Assembly: GCA_015065295.1 (NCBI GenBank)
Contig: SVQN01000014.1
Coordinates: forward strand, 1 to 47,394
Direction of reading: 5' to 3'
Source: Oscillospiraceae bacterium
Lineage (GTDB): Bacteria; Bacillota; Clostridia; Oscillospirales; CAG-272
Length of the DNA stretch: 47,394 bases
The position numbers and the translations under genes were made by a program. The notes under the pieces were generated by a model that ran no database searches, was not told the origin of the DNA, and saw only the letters and a program-made list of their open reading frames with translations. Positions 41,857 to 47,394 of the stretch are shown in pieces; the first letter of the stretch is position 1; each line of letters starts with the position of its first letter.

Positions 41857-42720
41857 TCAATCCTTATAGTCCAATGCCCATTTTGTCACGACATTGCTGT
41901 CCGCGCCGAACGCCTGCATGGCGATAACGCGCTTCTGTTCCGGCAGGATCGCCAGTTTCTGACCGTACATCCCGCCTTTGAAGTAGACTTTGCCGTCCCA
42001 GCTGTCGAGACCGAAGCCGCGCGTGAAAGCGAGCTTGACCCATTCTTCCGACAGATACCGCCGTCCCTTGTACACGCCGCCGTTCAGGTAGAGCTGACCG
42101 AGTTTCACCATGTCCGACGAGTGCAGGTACAGTCCCGTCGCGCCGATCACATGACCCTGCGGACAGTGGCTCCACGCCATTTCCTGGAATCCCATCGGCC
42201 AGAGAAGTTCCCGCCAGAGGAAATTGTCCATGACTTCGCCGATCTTCTTCTCGACTGCCCGCGCCAGAAGATAGAACGCGCCATCCGAGTATTTGCTTCC
42301 CGTCCCCGGCGTATAGTCGAGCGGATAGGTCAGCATATACCGCAGGAAATCCTCGCCGAATTCGGTGATCCGGTGCGTGTCAATGTCGAGGAATCCGCCG
42401 GGTACGCCGATTTTATGCGTCAGTGCCATTTCAACCGTGTTGAGCTTCCAGCGTTCGTCGATCTGATCCGCATAGCCCGCGCATTCGTCGGCGAAAATAT
42501 CGAGGATTTTTTCATCGAGCTTCACCAGTCCGCGGTCGTACAGCATCCCGATGGCGGTCATCGTGAAGGTTTTGGAAACGGAGTAGGTGTTCTGACACCA
42601 GCAGATTTCCTGCCGTTCCACAGTTTCGATTTTCCCGTCGCCCTGTACTTCCGAAATCCGGAGAATGTCAAACGGCTGGGTTTCGATAAATTTTATACAT
42701 TCGTCAAGAAAACGACTCAT
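41857..42720 (-). CDS. Class C beta-lactamase-like serine hydrolase
   Basis: This 287-residue protein has the serine beta-lactamase/PBP4-like fold with SVSK (Ser47, Lys50) as nucleophile and base, and YSD (144-146) in place of YxN. The C-terminal KTG-like triad is not obvious, as in many esterases of this family. It has no signal peptide, so it is unlikely to be a cell-wall or antibiotic enzyme; an intracellular esterase or amidase on sugar derivatives fits better. AAGGAG stands before the ATG. It is the last gene of a leftward four-gene operon, ten bases after the beta-helix gene. Confidence 0.82.
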   Translation of the reverse strand: MSRFLDECIKFIETQPFDILRISEVQGDGKIETVERQEICWCQNTYSVSKTFTMTAIGMLYDRGLVKLDEKILDIFADECAGYADQIDERWKLNTVEMALTHKIGVPGGFLDIDTHRITEFGEDFLRYMLTYPLDYTPGTGSKYSDGAFYLLARAVEKKIGEVMDNFLWRELLWPMGFQEMAWSHCPQGHVIGATGLYLHSSDMVKLGQLYLNGGVYKGRRYLSEEWVKLAFTRGFGLDSWDGKVYFKGGMYGQKLAILPEQKRVIAMQAFGADSNVVTKWALDYKD

Positions 42721-42730
42721 AATGCTCTCC

Positions 42731-44437
42731 TTATTCCCTGCAGTCTTCTCTCAGTTCGAGCCACGTTCCGTCCTTGTCCGTCCGGTTTTCGCTGACCGTG
42801 ATGCCGTCGCACCGGCGGAGGAAAATGTCGTAGCGGTTGGTTTCGACCGTTTCGCTGAACCGCTTGCAGGAACAGTTTTCAAATACGTTGTCGTGGATGT
42901 TCACGTTCTTCGCGGCGTTGACGAAAATTCCGCTGTTGCCGCAGTTTTTGAACAGATTGTGGTGAATATGAATGCCGTCGTGAACGCCTGCGGGATAGTT
43001 GTCCGCGTCGACATCATGGCTTGCCTTCACCATAACAGTACCCATGTTCGCCGCACTGCCGTTGATGCCGCACTTTTCAAAGACGCAGTTCCGGATTTCC
43101 ACATTCTTCGACGGGCCGACTTCGTACCATACGCGGATGTCCGGCGAAATGATGATCCCCGGCAGGGACATTCCGTAGATTGTACAGTTTTCCACAAGCA
43201 TATTCCACGACTGGAGCAGGAATCCGCGCGCACGGGTGTGCGTGACTGTGCAGTTTTCGAGATGCACGGACGCGAAAAACGCCTCGTTCGCCAGAATATC
43301 GCCCACGCTGCATTCGCCGGTGACTTTTTCGACCTTCGCCATACCGTCACGGTAGTCGGACAGAAGCAGCTTCCCCTTTTCAAGGAAGGTTTCGCGGTCG
43401 TAGACAATGATCGTGTCGCCGCCCTGTGCCCAGAGTGCGCCGAGTTTGCCCGGTTCCATTGCACGGTTGCGGTAGATGCAGTGCATTTCGCACGTTTCGG
43501 GATTCCACGATTCAATTTCGCCCGCCTGACTGTGGATGTTCAGCGCGTCGTCGCCGAGTCCGACAAAATCGCAGTCCTTCATGTGCAGATATCCCGACAG
43601 ACCGGTGATGTGAATCGCGTCGGCGTTGGCGGAGTACAGCGCATGATCCCCTTCGGGAATGCGGACGTTGAAGTCCTCAAACGTGAAGTCCGAACAGCGC
43701 GGCGTGACGACCGCCGCCATGCTGGTACAGCGTTCAAATTCCAGATGCTTCATCACGACATTGTGACAGTTTGCGAAATGATACACCGTACTTCCGTAGA
43801 TGAGATAGCGGTAAAGTACGCGGTGCCCGACGGTCAGACGGGACAGATTCCACCATTCCGGCATGAAAACACGGATTTTGTTGTTCCCGAGATGTTCGTA
43901 CTTCGTACCGGTGAACTTCACCCGTTCGTTTCCGTTTTCGTCGGTCAGCGTTTCCCGGAGAATCTTGTCGTAGGTTTCGATGACGTAGTCCGGCGTGCCT
44001 TCCTCGTCGCAGGTGTCCGTTCCCCAGAAATGTTCCCATCCGGTAATCGGGAACTGCGGGTCGATGGCCACATCGTAGGTGTGGTTTTCATGGTCAATGG
44101 CAGTGACACGTCCGGCGCAGTTTACCGGGTTGTCCGTCGTCCACGTCATATCGGTGAACGTCAGGTCACGGCAGTCCCGGCAGTCGAAACCGCCGTTGTT
44201 TTCCGCCGGATCGTTCCACGGCGTGAAGTGCGTGAGCAGAACCGTTCCCGTTTCCCCGCGGAGGGTCACGCCGGTTTTCCCGACAACGGGAACCGCTTTT
44301 GTCACATAATACCGTCCTGCCGGGAAGAAAATCTCGCAGTTGTCCGGTGCGTCGGCGATCACCTTTGCCAGAGCTTCGTACTGACAGGTCAGACCGTCAT
44401 TCCGCACATCGTGGTCGGTCACAATAATACGCTCCAT
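42731..44437 (-). CDS. Right-handed beta-helix glycosidase, GH110-like
   Basis: This 568-residue protein opens like GH28-fold enzymes (IFFPAGRYYVTKAVPV), continues through a beta-helix and shows ANADAIHITG followed by CDFVGLGDDALNIHSQAG near residue 300. A DD-x-x-N-x-H pattern of this kind marks GH110 alpha-1,3-galactosidases. Further rungs (NNLF, NVNIHDNVFENC) run to the end. There is no signal peptide, unlike known GH110 proteins. AAGGAGG precedes the ATG. Removing alpha-linked galactose from blood-group B or alpha-Gal structures would suit the other host-glycan enzymes, but the assignment is by motif only; a GH28- or lyase-related activity is the alternative. Confidence 0.7.
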   Translation of the reverse strand: MERIIVTDHDVRNDGLTCQYEALAKVIADAPDNCEIFFPAGRYYVTKAVPVVGKTGVTLRGETGTVLLTHFTPWNDPAENNGGFDCRDCRDLTFTDMTWTTDNPVNCAGRVTAIDHENHTYDVAIDPQFPITGWEHFWGTDTCDEEGTPDYVIETYDKILRETLTDENGNERVKFTGTKYEHLGNNKIRVFMPEWWNLSRLTVGHRVLYRYLIYGSTVYHFANCHNVVMKHLEFERCTSMAAVVTPRCSDFTFEDFNVRIPEGDHALYSANADAIHITGLSGYLHMKDCDFVGLGDDALNIHSQAGEIESWNPETCEMHCIYRNRAMEPGKLGALWAQGGDTIIVYDRETFLEKGKLLLSDYRDGMAKVEKVTGECSVGDILANEAFFASVHLENCTVTHTRARGFLLQSWNMLVENCTIYGMSLPGIIISPDIRVWYEVGPSKNVEIRNCVFEKCGINGSAANMGTVMVKASHDVDADNYPAGVHDGIHIHHNLFKNCGNSGIFVNAAKNVNIHDNVFENCSCKRFSETVETNRYDIFLRRCDGITVSENRTDKDGTWLELREDCRE

Positions 44438-44462
44438 AAATTTCCTCCTTCTTATCCAGATT

Positions 44463-44518
44463 AAAGCTTTTTGAAAGGGGTTCGGGGAAAACTTTTTCTC
44501 GAAAAAGGTTTCCCCGAG
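44463..44518. repeat. Hairpin element HE copy 6, inside a leftward operon
   Basis: A 16-bp stem with one G-U type mismatch (44482-44497 with 44502-44517) and the AAAGGGG tail. Read on the minus strand it starts just after the metallophosphoesterase stop and precedes the beta-helix gene, so it may attenuate or process the operon transcript. Confidence 0.8.
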
Positions 44519-44530
44519 AAATTTTATTTT

Positions 44531-45439
44531 TTATCCCAGCGTGATCTTCGCGGACTGTACCGTCGGGGTGACGGGACGTCCCGCGCCGTCGTAGATGGGG
44601 TTGTCCGTATGTTCGCGGTTGATGCCCATGAACATGGAGCTTTCCATACCCTCGATGGTGATCGTCGTGCCTTCCAGAGTAATAATCGCGTGAATCGGAT
44701 CATTGTAGACGACCGTGTTTGAGAGAAGACTGATTTCCTCGCACAGTTCCTTCGGATACTTGTCATGCTTGATTCCCACCCAGTCGTAGGAGGCGGAGTT
44801 CAGGTCGAAATAGCACACGCCGTCAAGGATGCGGATGAAGTCGCGGTGGTGATGCCCGTTGATGCAGAGAATCACGCTGTGCGGCTTCTTTTGATTTGCT
44901 TCACTGATGATTTTCAGCACTTCGTCCCGGTTCTGTACGCCGTCCGCACGTTCAAAGCTCTCGTGGCTGATGAGAATGCACGGGCCGGGGGCGGTGCCGA
45001 TCGTTTCGCGGAGCCAGTCGAGCTGATCCGGCGGCATATAGTCGCGGTACGCGCCGAATTTGTAGTAGTTGCCCATGTCGTAGTGGATGTATTCCCCGTT
45101 CACATAATAGTAGTTCGGGTCGCACACGATAAAGCGGTAGCCGCCGTTGTCAAAGAAATAGTGACCGTCCGGCATCCGGTACCGGCGGAGCGTTTCGTCG
45201 TAGGGAGTGTGGTCGGAATCGTGGTTGCCGAGACAGTGGTAGCTCGGGATATGGAAATTGTTGTACTTCTCCACATACTCCGGAACAAGCGTCGGACCGT
45301 GGGAGAAGTCGCCGGCGTGGATGATGAATGCGCAGTTTTCGTCTTCCGCGCGTTTCTGGATGAACGCAAGGTCTTCATCCGTGCCGCCCATGAAGACGCC
45401 CGGATAGTGATGAAGATCGGCAAATACGGAAAATTTCAT
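44531..45439 (-). CDS. Calcineurin-like metallophosphoesterase
   Basis: This 302-residue protein has all metal motifs in order: DLH (residues 8-10), HAGDFSHG, CLGNHDSDH, ISHESF and NGHHHRD. The insert rich in Tyr (DPNYYYVNGEYIHYDMGNYY) and the C-terminal beta domain are as in PhoD/Icc-type phosphoesterases of unknown substrate. A phosphate or phosphodiester on a sugar is a reasonable guess. AAGGAGG precedes the ATG. It lies 12 bases after the GH-A gene and is translated from the same transcript. Confidence 0.9.
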   Translation of the reverse strand: MKFSVFADLHHYPGVFMGGTDEDLAFIQKRAEDENCAFIIHAGDFSHGPTLVPEYVEKYNNFHIPSYHCLGNHDSDHTPYDETLRRYRMPDGHYFFDNGGYRFIVCDPNYYYVNGEYIHYDMGNYYKFGAYRDYMPPDQLDWLRETIGTAPGPCILISHESFERADGVQNRDEVLKIISEANQKKPHSVILCINGHHHRDFIRILDGVCYFDLNSASYDWVGIKHDKYPKELCEEISLLSNTVVYNDPIHAIITLEGTTITIEGMESSMFMGINREHTDNPIYDGAGRPVTPTVQSAKITLG

Positions 45440-45451
45440 GCTAACCCCTCC

Positions 45452-46612
45452 TTACAGCAGTTCGCAGATATCCTGCATCTGTTTTGCCAGATCATACGCG
45501 AACCGGCGGATTTCGGCAAGCGGCGGACGTTCCATCTTCCGCCATGCGAAAATACGCGCCGTCGGCGGACAAGCCATCGGAATCATGTCGCAGCATTCGA
45601 GCAGGTTTGCCGCGCGTTCGCAGGCGTTCAGAAGCTGATCGATGTCGGACGGGCGGTAGTCGAACGCATCGCAGGTGTATTCGGTCAGTGCCTTTTTGAT
45701 ATCGTCCACGCACCGCTGTCCCTGACCTTCGCGGTTCGGAACCGGCACAACCATCACGTCGAGGTCACGGCAGCGGTAGCATCCCATCATCGCGGCGATG
45801 GTTCCGGGATCGCGGATGGTTCCGTCCGGATAGAATACGCCGTGTTCGGAATCGCAGCGGCCGTGGATCATCAGTTCAAACACGAACCAGCCCATTTTGT
45901 ATTCTTCGCACGCCTGAAGGGTCATGTCGTACGGATTGCACCGTGCAAGACAGCCGGTTTCGGTCTGCATGACGGGCTTGCCGTACTTTTTCGACAGTTC
46001 GTCCGCGAGACCGTAGTTGGCGTACAGCTTCTTGCGGGTGCCGCTGTAGTCGTGGAACGAGAGAACGTCCACGCATTCCGCCGTCGGTTCGACTTCCCAT
46101 GCCGTCGTGTGACCGATGGTTGTCGCATTGACGGGGTCAACTTCCTTCACGAATGCGGAATATCTGCGTAAAAACGCCCACAGAAGATCGTACCGGCGGT
46201 TCTTTTCGTCTTCACTGATATCATTCGCGTACGTCCATCCGTTGCAGGCGGGTTCGTTCATGATGTCCCACATCAGAAGACCCGGTTCGTCCTTCAGCGA
46301 TTCGACGACCGCGCGGGCATAGATGTCGTTTCGTTCGTAATAAGTTTCGGTCAGCGTTTCGGGATCGAGGAAATTGCCGTTGAACAGGATCGGCATGACC
46401 TGATATCCGCAGTCGTAACAGATGCGGACATAGTTCACAAGATCGGCGAGATACTTTTCGGGATTGTGTTCATATGCCGGACGGCTCAGCCAGATCCGGA
46501 CGGCATTGAGATTGACGCGCTTGCCGTAGCCCAGTTCGCGCCGGAGCTGTTCCTCGCCGCACTGGTAGTAGTTGACGCCGCGCACCCATGAATAATCGTT
46601 TAACGGTTTCAT
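45452..46612 (-). CDS. Clan GH-A glycoside hydrolase (GH5/cellulase-like)
   Basis: This 386-residue TIM-barrel protein has GLLMWDIMNEPACNG with the acid/base Glu120 and KPVMQTETGC with the nucleophile Glu218; LSFHDYSGTRKK supplies the conserved His/Tyr between them. These fit clan GH-A, most likely GH5 or a close uncharacterised group. There is no signal peptide. AAAGGAG decides the ATG over a frame 12 codons longer. It is the first gene of the leftward operon with phosphoesterase, GH110-like and serine hydrolase genes. Confidence 0.82.
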   Translation of the reverse strand: MKPLNDYSWVRGVNYYQCGEEQLRRELGYGKRVNLNAVRIWLSRPAYEHNPEKYLADLVNYVRICYDCGYQVMPILFNGNFLDPETLTETYYERNDIYARAVVESLKDEPGLLMWDIMNEPACNGWTYANDISEDEKNRRYDLLWAFLRRYSAFVKEVDPVNATTIGHTTAWEVEPTAECVDVLSFHDYSGTRKKLYANYGLADELSKKYGKPVMQTETGCLARCNPYDMTLQACEEYKMGWFVFELMIHGRCDSEHGVFYPDGTIRDPGTIAAMMGCYRCRDLDVMVVPVPNREGQGQRCVDDIKKALTEYTCDAFDYRPSDIDQLLNACERAANLLECCDMIPMACPPTARIFAWRKMERPPLAEIRRFAYDLAKQMQDICELL

Positions 46613-46660
46613 TGCAGGTTCTCCTTTGATTTTTTGTGATTCGTTCACAGTCTTTTCTGT

Positions 46661-46689
46661 ATTATATCACCTGTGCCCATCAAAATCAA
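46661..46689 (-). promoter_or_regulatory. Promoter of the GH-A / phosphoesterase / GH110-like / hydrolase operon
   Basis: On the minus strand: TTGATT (46689-46684), 17 bases, TATAAT (46666-46661), about 45 bases before the GH-A start codon. Confidence 0.72.
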
Positions 46690-46710
46690 CAAAAATCAGG
46701 AAAAGAAATC

Positions 46711-46739
46711 TTGTTTTCCTGCGGTGGGTATAGTATAAT
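46711..46739 (+). promoter_or_regulatory. Promoter-like sequence reading into repeat R2
   Basis: TTGTTT (46711-46716), 17 bases, TATAAT (46734-46739). No gene follows on this strand within the window, only R2, so transcription of the repeat is possible. A GCTTTCTT/AAGAAAGC hairpin (46789-46806) follows. Confidence 0.5.
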
Positions 46740-46829
46740 AATATTATAGGACGATTGAAAGTGCAGGGGGAGAGGAAAGGGGAAACGCGCTTTCTTGAAA
46801 GAAAGCTGTGCAAAGAACTTTAATCTGTT

Positions 46830-47198
46830 GTAGCCGGTTTGTGTAGCTGATATGGTATAGAGGGGAAAAAGGAAATATTCCGTGGAGTTCGGCTTAAGAG
46901 TGTTCGGCCCGTTGACATAACGCTGGTTTTAATTTCTACGAAAATCGTTCTGGGGAAGTCAGGCTCCGCCAAGACCCTGACTTCCCTCGCCATGTTGCGA
47001 CTGCGTAATTCAGCACGCCACTTTTGAATTCAACTACGGTTCGTTGGTTTTCCGCGCGTCTTGGCTCGCCCGCCGTCCGCGCTTTGCGTTCGTTTGGTCG
47101 GCTGACATACAGTTTTCTTGGAAAAGCACGAACGGCGTCAGCCAAGGAGTGCGGGGGATTCCTTTATGTAGCTGAATTTGATCGTGACGCACTTCATC
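46830..47198. repeat. Repeat R2 (~370 bp), homologous to R1
   Basis: Same orientation as R1, 7.1 kb away, with long identical blocks. It has no gene and is followed by AAAAAATCTGCA and the start of another hairpin element at the window edge, mirroring the layout around R1. Together R1 and R2 enclose 40343-46612 as a possible recombination unit. Confidence 0.85.
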
Positions 47199-47252
47199 AA
47201 CGTATCCCTTCCGGCAACGGAAGTCAGGGTCTTGGCGGAGCCTGACTTCCCC
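46952..47252. repeat. 34-bp perfect inverted repeat bounding the core of R2
   Basis: The 34 bases at 46952-46985 are exactly complementary to 47219-47252. Each arm can also fold alone (GGAAGTCAGG with CCTGACTTCC), so cruciform and double-hairpin forms compete. R1 keeps only the left arm in recognisable form. Confidence 0.85.
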
Positions 47253-47383
47253 GTTATAATTTTTGTGGAATTTCAAACCAACATCATGTCAGCGGATGGG
47301 ATCAACTATATGGCTACGCAGGCACCCAAGAAAATCCCCCTCAAACAAAAAAATCTGCAATAACCAAATGGCTACAACAGATT

Positions 47384-47394
47384 AAAAAGGTTTT
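47384..47394. repeat. Truncated hairpin element HE copy 7
   Basis: AAAAAGGTTTT at the very end matches the first bases of copies 1 and 5. The rest lies outside the window. Confidence 0.5.

Noticed and set aside
41857-42720. Assignment as antibiotic-resistance beta-lactamase
   Set aside because: No signal peptide, YSD instead of YxN and no clear KTG motif; operon context is glycan breakdown.
42665-44464. Open frame of 599 codons on the plus strand opposite the GH110-like gene
   Set aside because: No ribosome binding site; composition typical of a reverse shadow. The minus-strand gene has a strong start and beta-helix motifs.
38-47394. Hairpin elements considered as CRISPR repeats
   Set aside because: Copies are scattered kilobases apart, occur in both orientations and have no regular spacers or cas genes.

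Overview
The window looks like a chromosomal segment of an uncultured or poorly known anaerobic Clostridia (Bacillota), probably a gut bacterium. The reasons are strong AGGAGG-type ribosome binding sites, lipobox substrate-binding proteins rather than SusC/SusD or TonB systems, many TTGACA-17-TATAAT promoters, a BspA-type leucine-rich-repeat protein with cohesin and dockerin modules, and a DUF212 membrane protein. No rRNA, tRNA, CRISPR array, phage or transposase gene was found, so the genus cannot be named from this window.

The segment is almost entirely a carbohydrate-foraging region. From left to right: a beta-helix protein plus a URO-D-like protein (173-2676); a structured, apparently non-coding transcript (2850-3160); an OB-fold-like lipoprotein (3265-4005); a complete four-gene sugar ABC transporter operon read leftward (8664 to 4166); a leftward GH123/GH20/GH2 operon (14947 to 9027) divergent from an AraC regulator and a lipoprotein solute-binding protein (15187-17619); a NodB-like deacetylase (17766-19127); GH43 divergent from a second solute-binding protein (19193-21830); a leftward operon of aspartylglucosaminidase, CBM9-like protein and a second URO-D-like protein (24929 to 21998); a DUF212 protein divergent from a GntR regulator, followed by a third solute-binding protein behind a large perfect operator palindrome (25676-28028); a GH109-like dehydrogenase divergent from an amidohydrolase, DegT aminotransferase and SGNH esterase group (28306-33242); a 932-residue cohesin/dockerin/LRR secreted protein; GH5; two MDR dehydrogenases; a second Gfo/Idh/MocA dehydrogenase; and a leftward operon of GH-A hydrolase, metallophosphoesterase, GH110-like beta-helix protein and class C-like serine hydrolase (46612 to 41857).

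Functional reading (inference): solute-binding lipoproteins and the ABC importer bring in oligosaccharides, and glycosidases without signal peptides cut them in the cytoplasm. The combination of aspartylglucosaminidase (GlcNAc-Asn bond), GH20, GH123, GH2 and candidate GH110/GH109 enzymes points to host N-glycan, mucin or glycolipid sugars, while GH43 and GH5 widen the range toward plant or microbial glycans. Three of the four solute-binding proteins have no permease of their own and form one sequence family with an EF-hand-like loop.

The intergenic DNA carries repeat structure: at least six copies of a ~60-bp hairpin element (HE) with a seventh cut by the window end, two ~365-bp direct repeats (R1, R2) bordered by HE copies, and a ~324-bp near-palindromic MITE-like element. 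There is also a truncated copy of the SGNH esterase gene and a possible coding remnant. All functional calls rest on motifs read by eye; no database search was possible.
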